This document shows positions 23,801 to 35,330 of a stretch of 64,000 nucleotides of DNA, one piece after another (the stretch's first letter is position 1; each line of letters opens with the position of its first letter). The notes under the pieces were generated by a model. The model was not told the DNA's origin. It made no database searches and worked only from the letters and a program-made list of their open reading frames with translations. This DNA is from Colius striatus. Its lineage: Eukaryota > Chordata > Aves > Coliiformes > Coliidae. The stretch lies in NCBI RefSeq assembly GCF_028858725.1, contig NC_084790.1, positions 33,273,031-33,337,030 on the forward strand, written 5' to 3'. The translations under genes were made by a program, and so were the position numbers.

Positions 23801-26329
23801 CTGAAAAATCTTAATGATCTGATCTGTCAGGGGCTGGATGCTTGGACTTAGAAATTGGAGGTATCAGTCTTTAACTGATGTTTCCAAAAGCTCCAGTGCT
23901 TTGTCTTTTATATTACCTCCTGCTGAGTACCAATTGTGAAATGTCAGCCTCTATCCATTCTTGAGATATGTGAAGAAAAATGGTTGAGGTGGGACACAGA
24001 TGAGAAATAATGCAGTTAAAGGGAGTTCTGGGAGCCCCGCAAGACCTCCTTCCAGCCTGTGTGACTCTGACTAGGCATGCAGCATAATGCTCTCTAGAGC
24101 TCCCAGATGTTTATTAAAACAGTCTATGCCTATACCCAAAAGATACTAGATTCATGCTTTAGGTGCTTTAGGCCTAATTTCCTGAGCTAGTGATCCAGAC
24201 CTGAGCTTTACCTGCGCACTGTATGTGTATCACAAAGGTAAGACAGGTCAGAAATCAATGCTGAGCAGATGATCTGCATGGGAAAGCTGGTCCTGGAATT
24301 ACTACCAAAATGCTTGTTGTGAAAATCCTACTCTAGTGCCAGATGTTTTCCAGTTCTCTGCTGCCCATTTCCTCCTTGTCTGTCTATGAAGGAAAAGGAA
24401 ACAGAGGAGAGACAGAGATGATGAAAAGCGACAGACAATTTTCTAACAGTAAGGTTTGGCACTGCTTCGATACGTGTTTTACATCAGTCCTGCAGTCTTC
24501 ATTTCTAACTGTCCTGGCCATCCCTCCTCTCACGGTTCCAGGTCTTGTTCTTTTATGAGATAAAGCATTGTGATGGCCCTTTTCTACTTCTAAAAGATGA
24601 CCCAGAGACTTTCTGTTGATTTGTCAAGAATGTCACAACAGGAACAGAGATTGCAAAGGCCCCAGTCTTTCCTGTTTTGGGGATAAGCTTTTAACTCTTG
24701 ATTCAAATATTGAGGCAGACACATGCTATGAATTTATGATGAACCATTTCTGTAGAAGAGATTTGTCATAGCCTTGTATTTCCAAGCAATCATGGGCTTG
24801 CATCTCTAAGACTGGAGAATTACAAGTCCCTTCTGCTTCCAGTTCTTGCCATTGTTGAGAATTGTTGTGCTTTTACTTCTAGACATTTAGATCTGGGTTT
24901 TGCAGCTCCACTCATATTTTCCATGGATGTTAGCATTCATGTCACTTGGCCCTAAAGCATTAACTCTACAAATTATCAAAAAGAAATACAATCAAATGCG
25001 TCTTCTCTTGAGGTTTTTCTGCATGTTCCTTTTTCAAGAACAGCTCATCTGGGAATATCTGCATGTCTGGACAATGTCTGTTCCAGAATTGCTTGGACTT
25101 CAAAGGATCTTAATTCCTTTTTAAAGATGCAGCATTTGAAAAGTTCCGTTTCTCTTAACCTGAAAGGAAATTGTGGATGAAATATCTCTCATAGTAAGCT
25201 TCATTTTATAGGACTGTTGACCATACTAGGACACAATTCTTACCAGCAGTTAAAGGAAGAACTGTTCCTGGCTTTCATCAGAAACAGCTATTGAAAATGG
25301 TAGCAGATTTTGCCACTGTGAGGTACTGAGGTTTTTAAAATTTGTTTTAATAGAAGCAATTATTATTAGTGATGGAAGCATGATAATATGTTCTGCATTT
25401 TAAACTTTGCCCATTCCTGGGCAAAGAACTAACTAAATATTCATGAAACTGTAATAACAGTAATGAAAAGTGATTCAGCAAATATTTTATCTTGGAAAAC
25501 AAGTACTCCTCTTATTGTTAGCTTCACATTTCTAGCCTAATCACTGTTCACTCTTGCTTTTTAAAACAGGTATGTATGTGCTGTAAGTATCCTTGAGCAA
25601 AAACTTCCAATGAAGCAATATTTGTCTGGCAGTGGGTCAGGGTGAATTAAGTAGTTTTGTATGAGCAAATTGCTGTTGAAAGGGAAACTCAACTCAGATG
25701 CCAAAGGAGGCATCAAGAGGCCAAAGGCTCTTGATGGAGGCTCTTGATGGAGGCAAGTGGCCAAAGGCTTAGACCTGCATTCTTCAATGATAGCTGAGCT
25801 TGCAGTGTTCTGCACAAGAAGTATTTCTGCTGGGACAAATGGTACAACCATGATGTACAAAACTTTTGAAATCTTTTTGTACCAAGAGGATGAGGGCTTT
25901 TGCAAAAAATTTAAAATTGCTGTCCAGAGAACTCTCTGAAAAAGTAGGATTGTTATTTTCCCAGTAAGTTGTTTGAATACTGTGGGAAGTTCAGAAGAAA
26001 ACTGACATTACTTGAACATTTAAATGTTGAAAGCAAAAGGACATGACCCAACTTCATCTCCATTTTGAAAAAAATCAAGGAAATGTCTGACACGAGGATA
26101 GTAAATGCATGCTTCATTGTGTGATTTAATTGATGCCAGCCAGTATATATTTTCTTACAAGTATATTGTGTCACACTAAGACAATTCCTTCTCAAAATGA
26201 GATGATACACCAGAGTTGCAGTATTGCTGATATCATACCTTGGCTTCTGGAAGATGTAAAAGTAGGCACTGCTTGGTGTCACTGAATACATAAGGATACC
26301 AACAAACAACATACCGAGTGGATTAAAGC
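20868..26329. other. Intron, no recognised element
   Basis: About 5.4 kb of AT-rich intron. A short GT run sits near 23271-23279. At about 25722-25772 a 13-bp unit (TCTTGATGGAGGC) is repeated in tandem between two copies of GGCCAAAGGCT. No exon is seen. Confidence 0.5.
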
Positions 26330-26412
26330 TGAGTCTTTCTATGATTCTATGCAAAAAAAGATGTGAACTGTCTAGAGAGGGTCCAGAGAAGGGCCTCAAA
26401 GATGATCAAAGG
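26330..26412 (+). mobile_element. Tiny CR1 remnants
   Basis: A CR1-tail-like phrase (CTATGATTCTATG at about 26338-26350) is followed by a piece of CR1 ORF2 3' sequence (GAGAGGGTCCAGAGAAGGGC). The order is opposite to a normal CR1, so these are two separate fragments or a rearranged one. Confidence 0.5.
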
Positions 26413-26432
26413 GGTCTCCTTTTAAACAGAAA

Positions 26433-27145
26433 CTATGGGCTCACAATGTGTGCTGTTAGGTGACTGGCAAGGCAGGGGCTAATGAGCCTCTGCTGAACTG
26501 ATGGGAAGTAGATGCTGCAGTCCAAGTCACTGTGCTGCTGGGTATCCAGCTGACCCAAAGTCTCAGCCAATGCCTCAGAGATCACAAGGAAATCTGCATT
26601 ATTCTGATGGCACACTGATACAAGGTACTGAGTAATGGCTTTCAGAAAGAAATCATGCTGCTTGCATGCAGATTTGCCAAGACTGCCCATGTTATGAGCA
26701 ATATCCTTTCCATATGCATGACACCAAATTGCTTTTTAACTAGTCTTTTCAGTGATTGATTTACCCAGGAAAGTTTGTGCAGCTTCACTAGGGTGTTGGA
26801 GGTGCAAAGGCACACAACTTGGAAGTGGTACATAGTGGAGTCCATAACAGAAGGCTCAAATTTAGTGTCTCTTTTCACATGTCCATTTTGCAGTTGATTG
26901 AATGGACTGTTTACTAAGCCTAAGTAAGAAGAGGGACCTGTATTGTACCTTCCAAAGGCTGCTTTGAGGTGTGTGAGAGGCAGCAAAATAGTTACTCTCC
27001 AGGGACAGTTCAGGATGGACTATGTACTTGGTAACAACAGCATTAACAGGCCTAGTTTTCTCCCCAAGGGTAGAGCTGTAAGCCAGGGGCCTGTCTGTGC
27101 TTTGTGGTGGAAACAACTGAATTCTGTATTTAAGCCAAGAATTTC
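26433..27145 (-). pseudogene. Decayed reading frame of unknown origin
   Basis: On the minus strand one frame is open from about 27143 to 26862 and again from about 26750 to 26433. Only a few stops lie between, one of them a single TAA around 26738. The last 105 or so codons read like real protein (an ITQYLVSVCHQNNADFLVIS-type stretch, then a LAETLGQLDTQQ segment). I do not recognise the family. It could be a retrocopy, an old transposon gene, or a chance frame in intron sequence. No poly(A) tract or TSD is evident. Confidence 0.35.
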
Positions 27146-28134
27146 ATAGACTAGCTTTTAGAATTAGACTGTATTTTCAACATAGGACAACAGATAAACA
27201 TTCCCTGTATTCTACCTCCTTCCTCATCTCTGTGCAACATTAGAGTGAAAATATGTTCCTGACCAGCATCACTGTGAACACTAGCAGCTTCCTGTGCTTT
27301 GAGCTAGCAGTAAGTTCATGCAAATACATAATTCCTTGCTTATCCTGGATTCTGCATTGCAGTCAGCATTCAACTCAGACCAGCATTGTTGGCTAATATT
27401 TTTCGAAGTACCTGAAAGAGTATACAAGAAAAGCTAGAAATATTGGTGGAAGCTAGTGACTGTAGGAAAAGAAGACAAGCTTTTGCACTTTAGGAGCTAC
27501 ATCCTGGCTAACAGACATGCTGTGCCAGGCCATTGTAGTTTGTTGATTGATGCATTAAATGCAGCCTAAACCCATAAGAGGGATTATGTTTAGAACTATT
27601 CTGATCATTAATATACAGTAATAAATGTTGACAAGTTCAGTGAATGGATTTTTTAGTGTAATTTGTAAGCTGCTGTACCAATACATTCTTTTCAGCAACG
27701 TCAGATTAATGTTCAGAGTAGATTTTGCTCATAGCTGCATACAACTCTCACCTACACCATAGATAAAGCAGCTGTCAAGTCAATGAGATCTCATTCATGT
27801 TTTATATTATACACAGGAAAAATTCAAACTTGTAAGACACAGAGAGAAAAAGGAAACTGACAATGCAGAGATCAGCAGAAAGTTTGATGGACCTTGACAT
27901 ATAAATGAAATGATCTAGAAATGATGTTTAGTTGGTTAAAAAAGAGTTGAGGTATATCAAAGGCAACCATTACAAAGAAATTTTGTAATTTTTGCTGAAT
28001 TAGGTAACAACAAATACATTTAGAGATGTGTCAGGGAATGACAAAAAGAGCCTATATGTCAAGCCCAGATATTCAAGACTTTTTGTATTTGAAGCAGCAA
28101 GTGAGATAGAACAGGACAAAAGTATTGACCAGTC
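27146..28134. other. Intron, no recognised element
   Basis: AT-rich intron with no named repeat. Confidence 0.5.
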
Positions 28135-28262
28135 TGACGGTAAGAAGGCTCTGCAGGGGAATTTGGACAGACTGGATTGATGGGCTGAGGTTAATTGGAT
28201 GAGGTTCAACAAGACCAAGTGCTAGGTTCTGCACTTGTCTCACAACAACCCCACGCAACTGT
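28135..28262 (+). mobile_element. CR1 ORF2 fragment
   Basis: The phrases AATTTGGACAGACTGGATTG and GAGGTTCAACAAGACCAAGT match the CR1 ORF2 C-terminal coding region in sense orientation. The tail is missing. Confidence 0.65.
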
Positions 28263-29438
28263 CACCAAAATCATGAAAATAGATTCCTTATCACCAGTGT
28301 AGCATTAAGAAGGAGGCATTCCTTTAGCATAGTGCTGCATGCATGGGGGATCACTCCAGGTAGCATGCACAATTAAAAATGAAAGAACACTATATACATT
28401 ACAAAGATAGAAAGAAATGAAGCAATTATTTTATTTTTGAATATAGTCTTGCTGAAACTGTTTTGAAGTTGTTTTTCTGCTCAGTCCTACAACCTATAGC
28501 CAAAATATAACTGACTGCTGTCCTCAGACACCCTCTGGCTTGTGTTGATATTGGCAAGATGACTGGATGCTCCATTTTGTTTTACAAGAGCAGACTTCTA
28601 GAATAATTTGACATCCTTTTGTGTTTTTTTTATACTGTTTGTGGTACCTGGGGCAGCAGGAAGTCATTGTCTCTAGCAACAGTAACCGTTCTTGAGAATA
28701 GTCACCTAATACTAGGCTATAGTCCTTTCTTATTGTAACCTGAACTGGAGAGTAAAGGTGGCTCCAAGTCTATTTATAGGTCTAGCGCTGGTGGCACTGT
28801 GTTGTCAAATAAAAATTGGCTGAGAAGTATGGGAGGATACTAGTATAATTACCTAAATATATGTTTCCACAATTATACCATTATTACAGCTACACTCAAA
28901 GACACAATCACCCTTTGTATGGAATTGCCTTATACTATTTAACCTGTTGTTTTCCAAGCCTGGGATCAAGTGAAAGTTGTTTGGAAACACCTTTATACTA
29001 TTGCCTGTTTATGGTGAAAGTCCTATGAAGTGAAGTATGGTGAAAGACAGCTAAAAATAGTGAAGGCTCAGAAAGTGTTGCTTCAGCCTCTGTGTTGGCA
29101 ACTTGAGTCCTCTCTCTCCAAACATAGTGGCCAGTTTTATTTCACAGATTCACCTTGGACCACAGGCACATGGCTGGAATTGAAGAACTTTGGAAGATGG
29201 TAGGAGAATGGCTGAATGTAGTGTCTCCTGTCTATATGTATTATTGTCCGTACCTTGTGAAGAGGCTTGCTTTTGGAAAAGACACCAAGGGCTAAGTAGC
29301 TGTGGGATTCCTGAGTATTTTGAAAAATGGTCTTGTTTTATGTTCAGCTTTGCATGTTGTGAAGCAGATACTGCAAGCTGTGGTTCTAGGAATGGTAGCT
29401 GGTGGCATTCCTCAACACATCAGTTCCTCATAGATTCT
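28263..29438. other. Intron, no recognised element
   Basis: AT-rich intron with no named repeat. Confidence 0.5.
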
Positions 29439-29561
29439 CATCTTGTCCTGTTTTCAGCTGGGATAGAGTTAAATTTCTTTCTAGTAGCTGCTACAGGTCT
29501 GTGGTTTAGGTTTACAATGAAGAAAATGTCAGTAACACAGGGATGTTTTGGTTATTTCTTA

Positions 29562-30673
29562 TGGTGGTTTAGCCAGGTGGTCACCAAGTCATAAAATTGG
29601 ACAGGAGAGAGAGAGAAAAATAATGAGTGGTTTGTGAGCTGAGATAAGGAGGAAGAGATTGCTCATCAATTAGCATAATGGGCAAAACAGACTCAACTAG
29701 GGGAGAAAAAGGTTTGATTTTTTAAAGGAAAAATAAGAACAGGGAGAAGAAAAATAAAAACACCCCCTCACATCCCTCCCTCTTTCTCGGACTCTCCTTC
29801 CCTCTCCCCCAGCGGCGCAGGGGATGTGGGTTGCAGTCAGTTCATTACAGATGGACTTTGCTGCTGCTGCTTCTTCTCAGGGGGAGGCCTCCTCACACTT
29901 CCCACTGCTACAGTGTGGGGTCCCTCCCCACGGGAGACGGTCCCTCATGAACTTCTCCAGTGTGGGTCCTTCCCATGGGCTACAGCTCCTCACAAACTGC
30001 TCTGTCATGGGTCCTCCCATGGGGGCAGCTCCTCACACTCTGCCCCAGTGTGGGTCATCCACCGGAAGAACAGTCCTTCAGGTACCAACTGCTCCAGCCT
30101 AGGTCCCTCACGGGATCACAAGACCTGACAGCAAACCTGCTCTGGCCTGGGCTCCTCTCTCCACACAGGCTCCCAGGTCCTGCCAGGAACTTGCTCCAGG
30201 GTGAGCTTCCCAAGGAGTCACAGTCTCCTTCAGGCATCCACCTGCTCTGGCATGGGGTCCTCCACAGGCTGTGATTGGAACTCTGCTTTCCAGTGGTCCT
30301 CCATAGACTGCAGGGTCACAGCTGCCTCACCATGGTCCTCACCACAGGTCACTGGAGAGTCTTTCTTCTAGGGCCTAAGCACCCTCCTCTACTGATCTTG
30401 GTGTCTGCAGAGATGTTTTCACATTCTCACTCCCTGTTGCTGCTGCAGTTTAGCAACTACGCAAAAAGTTTTCTTTTCAAACACATTATTCACAGAGGCC
30501 TTACTTCCATCACTAAATTACCAGGCCTGGGTCAGCTGTGGGGTCCATCTTAGAACAGACTGGCCTTAGCAGTATCAGGTACAAGGGAAGCTTCTGGCAG
30601 CTCTTTGTTTAAAGAAGCCACCCCTGTAGTTTCCCTCATTACCAAAAAACCTGTCCCAGGCAAAACCACTACA
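29562..30673 (-). mobile_element. Long antisense LTR with U3 repeat array
   Basis: Plus-strand ends are TGGTGGTTTAGCC and GGCAAAACCACTACA, which form imperfect inverted termini with TG...CA. Inside, about 29880-30350 holds a degenerate tandem array of roughly 60-bp GC-rich units, each with a CTCC-rich core and a CATGGG/CACGGG phrase. The length (about 1.1 kb) matches the LTR at 46891, with which it shares overall layout. On the minus strand the 30674-30690 purine tract would be its polypurine tract. Confidence 0.65.
29880..30450. repeat. Degenerate ~60-bp tandem repeat in LTR
   Basis: Repeated phrases of the type 'CAGTGTGGGTCCTTCCCATG' and 'GGCTACAGCTCCTCACAAAC' recur about eight times with substitutions and length changes. 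The long open frames here come from the low stop content of this array. Confidence 0.7.
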
Positions 30674-30980
30674 TCCCACTCCTCACCTCTGTGAATCCCA
30701 TATTTAAGAATTACCATTTTAAAAAATCCACATTTTTCACATAACTTTCACAATCTTCACTCACAACAACAAAAAAGAATTCACCGCACGCAAAATGAAA
30801 AATAATATAACCACATCATCAAATGAAAGTGGACAATTTACATGCAATCCACCCCTCATCCCTTCACCACAATTAAACCAAGGTTTTCCACAGTCATTCC
30901 CTTCTAACACTGCTCAGTCCATGTTTTGCCTGTTGCCACTCCCAATTACAATCCTTATCTCAAACTCCTCACAATTCTTG

Positions 30981-30998
30981 AGTCCACATTGGGCACCA
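30981..30998 (-). other. Primer-binding site next to LTR
   Basis: Minus-strand TGGTGCCCAATGTGGACT sits 7 bp inside the LTR ending at 31006. It is nearly the same as the site at 11377-11393, which fixes the orientation of this element. Confidence 0.7.
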
Positions 30999-31005
30999 AG
31001 AAGAC

Positions 31006-31369
31006 TGATGGTTTAGCCCTGGCTGACAATAAGCAAACCACACAGTTACTCCTCCCGACCTTAGCGGGATGAGGAGGAGAATCAACAGAGAGTTCTAGAA
31101 CTTTGTGGATTGAGGTAAGGACAATTTAATAAAACACTGTAAAGAGTAAGCAGTTACAGTGATGGCCAAGGGACACAGAAAACGAGGGATGCCCAGTGTA
31201 ACTGCTTACCCTCCGCAGCACAATGCAGGACCTGATGGGCAGCTGCAGTTCTGCACTTAGGGCAGAACTACTTACAGCCTGAGCATGAGTCAGATGGGAG
31301 TGAATAGCCTGGCCACGCCCCCTTGCGGGGCTGGGGAAAGTTAACCCTATCCCCGTCAAACCCAGGACA
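31006..31369 (-). mobile_element. 5' LTR (364 bp) of nested element
   Basis: Plus-strand ends TGATGGTTTAGCCC and AACCCAGGACA give TG...CA on the minus strand. A TTTATTAAATT-type polyadenylation region lies near 31120-31130. It resembles the 11399-11844 LTR in its first 30 bp (TGTCCTGG, then GGATAGGGTTAACTTT) but diverges afterwards. Confidence 0.75.
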
Positions 31370-31859
31370 CTGTTGAAGGATGCTTGCAGGCATCTGCTTC
31401 TCACCCTGCCTTGCCAGTGAGTGAATTGGGAGTGGGGGAATGGGGGAAGGGTGGTGTGTGTACAAGGCACTGTGAGGGAGCATGACCAGGACAGCTGATT
31501 TGAACTAGTGCAAGGGCTACTCCATATCAGAGTGTCATGCCCAGTGTATAAACTGGGAAGAGTTGGCCAGGAGTGGCAGGTGGTGAGCAATTGCATTAGG
31601 CATCACTTGTTTCTTTCTTTTGGTTTGTTTCTTTTAATTACTATTATTATACTTTACTATTCTAACTGTTCTAATATTATATTTTAGTTTAGTTAGCATA
31701 CTTATTCTTATCTTAACACAAGACTTTTTTTTCTCCAATTCCCTTCCCCATCCTATTGGAGTGATGGGGAAGGGGAGCGAGCAGCAGCATGGTTCTTGCC
31801 AACTTGTTCTTGGTTCTTGCCCAGCTTACCAGGCAAGATGTTGAACCACAATGTCATCC

Positions 31860-32309
31860 ATTTTCAGGCAAGCTCTGCACAGGTAAGATTTGCATAGGGA
31901 TATTTTGGATTATAGTGTGAGGAGAGAGTAGGAACAATGAAGTGGGACAATGGAAACAATCCAACTCTGAGACTGAATGCAAAATCTGAGCCAGTGTGTA
32001 TAATTTGATGAGTAACAACCGAAAGTTTTAGTCTGGAACTCTACCTGCTTCCAGAACACAAAAAAATGTTCTGGATAGCAGACCTCCAGTGCTATCTTAT
32101 CCCAATTGAAGCCTGAGGGCCTGAGGTGTCTGTGTATCAGGTTTTCTTGTTTGGTATTGAAAGCTTTATACTTGGTCCCTGATCTCCCTTAGGTCTCAAG
32201 GCTTGTGTGTGTAATGGCAAAGTGGTTGTAATATTAATATTCCCTCCAGGGATAAGGGTTTTTTAGTGAGATGGTAATTCCACATTCTAACATAGAGATT
32301 AAGTAGCAA
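31860..32309. other. Intron, no recognised element
   Basis: Spacer between the nested LTR complex and the long CR1. No motif recognised; an old CR1 3'UTR may extend into its right end. Confidence 0.45.
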
Positions 32310-35300
32310 AATCCAGTCTTGGCCTGGTGCAACTTGAGTCCATTTCCTCAAGTCCTATCATTCCTTACTGAAGAGAAGAAATTGACCCCACTTCCCTACA
32401 GCTCTGTGATGATGTGTCCTCCCAGCCTCCTCTTCTCCAGGCTAAACAGCCACAGCTCCTTCAATTGCTCCTCATAAGACTTTGTTGCCTGTCTCTGGAC
32501 AAGCTCCAGCACCTCCGTGTCCTTGTGATGAGAGGCCCAGAATGTTACACAGTATTTGAGGTGCAGTCTCACCAGTGTTGACTACAGGGGGACAATCCCT
32601 TCCCTGGTCCTGCTACTCATACTGATAAAAGCCAGGATGCCATTGGCCTTCTTGGCCATGTGGGCACACTGCTGGCTCATATTCAGCCAGCTGTCTATTA
32701 ACATCTGCAGATCATTTCCTTGGGACAACTTTCCAGCCACTCTGCCCCAAGCCTGTAGCATTGCCTGTGGTTGTTGTAGCCCAAGTGCAGGAGCTGGCCA
32801 CTTGGTCTTGTTGAACCCTATATGATTGGCCTTGGCCCATCTATCTATCCATCTATTGGCCTCTGTCCCACCTGTCTATGTCCAGGTCCCTCTAAAGAGC
32901 CTTCCTACTCTCAAGCAGATCTATGCACCTGCTCAGCTGATGTCATCAGCAAATTTACTGAGGGCGTACTGGATTCCCTCATCCAGATCACTGACAAAGA
33001 TGTTAAACTGAACAGGCCCCAGCACCCAGCTCTGGGGCACACCACTGCAGACCTGCTGCCAACTGGATTTAACTCCATTCACTACAACTCTTTGGGTCTG
33101 GCAATTGAGGCATTTTTTTCTCATTGTCTTTTACAGCAGTGGGGGGCTTAGGTTCTATTTAGGCCTTTGCCCTTCTGGTTTCCTCCCTACATGACCTCAC
33201 AACATCCTTGTAGTCCTCTTGGCCTGTTTCACCTTTCTTCCAAAGATCATAATTTTTCTTTTACCTCCTGAGCTCCAGCAGAAGCTCCCTGTTTAGCCAG
33301 GACAGTCTTCTGCCCAATGGCTCATCTTGCACAGCTTGATCCTTGCACCCTTCAAGATTTCCTTCTTCAAGAATAACAAGCTTTCCTGGACCCCTCTGCC
33401 CTTCAAGACTGCTTCCCAAAGAACTCTGGCAACCAGCCTCCTAAACAATTGAAAGTCTGCCCTCTGGAAATCTAAGGTGGCAGTTCTGCAGATCCCTCTC
33501 TTTACTTCCCTGATGATTGAGAACTCAAGCATTTCATGATCACTGTGTCATAGGCAGCCTCCAACCATCACGTCCCCCACTAGACCTTCTTTGTTTGTAA
33601 ACACCATGTCCAGCAAAGCACCTTCTCTTATTGGCTCTCTCACCAGCTGCCTGAGGAAGTTATCTTCCACACACTCCAGAAATCTCCTGGACTGTCTCCT
33701 CTCTCCTGTGTTATATTCCCAGCAGATGTTTGGTTAAGTTGAAGTCCATCATGAGAACGAGGGCCAGCGATCCCAAGAGTTTCTGAGCCTAAAGAACATC
33801 TCAGCTACCTCCTCATCCTGGTTGGATGGTCTATAGCGGACTCCTGCCATGACATCTGCCTTTTGTCTCCCTCCTCCCACTGATTCTTATCCAAAAACAC
33901 TCAACCCTATCAACACCATCATTGACCTCGGAACAGTTGAGACACTCCCTAACAAAGAGGGCTCCCCATCCAGCTCTCCTTCCTTGTTGATTGCTTCTGA
34001 GGAGTCTGTAGCCATCCAGTGCAGCAATCCAGTTTGCACTGGCACAGACTCATCCCACCTCGTTTCCATAATAGCGATGATGTCACATTTCCCTTGGTGC
34101 ACATGGCTTCCAGTTCCTCCTGTTTGTTGTGCATACTGTGTGTATTGCTGTAGATGCCCTTCAGGTGAGTTACTGATCCATCTGAAGAAATGGAGGGGAT
34201 AAGATGTCCTGACATCTATGTGACCATTTTCAGGCATTTCTGTGGCCTCTAACACATTAACCCACCATTGCCTGCTGCCACAAAGATCTTTATCTCCAGC
34301 CTCCACTGAATCGGCAGACCCAAGGATGTTGGCAGCACACCATCCCTCAGGTGCCTGTATGCTGACCCCAAACTTACCTCTGGCAAGCCTGGTTTTGCTC
34401 CTTTCCCCCTTCAAATGTAGTTTAAAGCCCTCACAATGAGCCCCGCTAACTCTTGTCCCAGTTGCTTTTTCCCTCTATGTGATCCCATCTCTTTGAAGTA
34501 GCCCCAGTGCCCTGTAACCTGCCTCATTCTCAAAAAACCCAAAATTTTGTTGGTAGCACCAGGCTTGGCATCAGGTATTAATCTGTCTCACCTTCCAGGT
34601 GCTTTCATCATCCCCTGTAAAGGAATAAAGGAGAACATCACTTGTGCTCCTGATCCTTTAACTAGAAGTCCCAATACCCTGAAGTCTCCCTTAATAGCCC
34701 TTAGACTTCTGTTTGACGCTTCATCACTACCCACCTGGAAAATCAGCAATGGATAGTAGTCTGTCAGCTGTACCAGGGTAGGGAGTTTTCTCCTCATATC
34801 TGAGACCTGCAGCCCAGGGAGGCAGCAGACTTCCCTAAGAAGCAGGTTAGGTCTGCATATTGGCCCTTCTAATCCCTTCCTATTCTCTTACCTGTCAAAG
34901 TCTGCTTGTTGGAAACGGCTCCAGCTAGGGTGAGGTCTCATGCTGATCACTGTTGAACTCTGCTTGCAGGACTGCATACCTGTTCTTTAAAGGTGGGGAC
35001 ACCTGGGAACATGGAGCAGTGGCATGAGACATTCGTATGCTGCACTGGGCAGCAACCTGATTCTATTGTGTCCATCCCTTGAGCCCCTGGATTCAGCTGG
35101 GCTAAGAGAGGAGGGGTAATCCCGTGGGTTATCCCCCTGATTGGTGTGCTCCATGGAGAGGTTATTGTATGATCCCAGTAGTCTGTCTCTTGCTCACAGT
35201 CCCCGATACTCCTCAGCCTACTTATCTTCTCACAGAGCTCTGCCACCAAGCAGTGTAATTCCTCTACCAAACAGAAGCCTTATCTCCAGGACAGGAATAT

Positions 35301-35330
35301 GCACAGTGGAAATGCTACATTAGTTGGTTT
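32310..35330 (-). mobile_element. Long antisense CR1 with ORF1 and ORF2 remnants
   Basis: At about 3 kb this is the longest CR1 here. On the minus strand, 35270-34947 is an ORF1 N-terminal part with a heptad-like VEELHCLVAELCEKISRL stretch. Next, 34797-34588 is the ORF1 esterase-like segment (LLIFQVGSDEASNRSLRAIK). Then 34215-33850 is the endonuclease domain (NTHSMHNKQEELEAM; IIAIMETRWDES in another frame), and 33532-33293 the linker after it. Finally 33124-32933 is the RT palm with F-A-D-D. The RT fingers between about 33290 and 33125 are mostly missing, and many frameshifts are present. The 3' terminal repeats are absent. Confidence 0.88.

Larger units (their letters stand above)
29562..31369 (-). 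mobile_element. Nested antisense ERV remnant with unlike LTRs
   Basis: Minus-strand order: an LTR (31006-31369), a primer-binding site (30981-30998), about 290 bp of AT-rich leader, a purine-rich tract (30674-30690) and a second, much longer LTR (29562-30673). No gag, pol or env is visible, so the interior is almost wholly deleted. The two LTRs differ in length (364 versus 1112 bp) and sequence, sharing only the terminal GGCTAAACCA-type end. It may be a recombinant provirus or two neighbouring insertions. Confidence 0.6.
29444..31854 (+). mobile_element. Sense ERVL-like LTR split by a nested ERV
   Basis: The LTR begins TGTCCTGTTTTCAGCTGGGA at 29444, runs to 29561, is interrupted by an antisense element (29562-31369), and resumes at 31370, continuing with the same blocks as the solo LTR at 8840-9396 (a TGCCTTGCCAGTGAG-like phrase, GAGCAATTGCATTAGGCATC, then a T-rich tract). 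It ends near 31854 (GAACCACAATGT). Possible TSD: CATCT (29439-29443) and CATCC (31855-31859). The host LTR is therefore older than the insert. Confidence 0.7.

Noticed and set aside
25953..26399. 148-codon minus-strand open frame
   Set aside because: Its beginning overlaps antisense CR1 remnants and the rest looks like translated intron.
29824..30274. Several overlapping open frames of about 100 codons
   Set aside because: They lie in the degenerate 60-bp LTR repeat array, which is poor in stops in all frames.
29880..30450. Regularly repeated blocks that could suggest a CRISPR-like array
   Set aside because: Units are degenerate and contiguous without unique spacers, in an avian LTR; this is a minisatellite.
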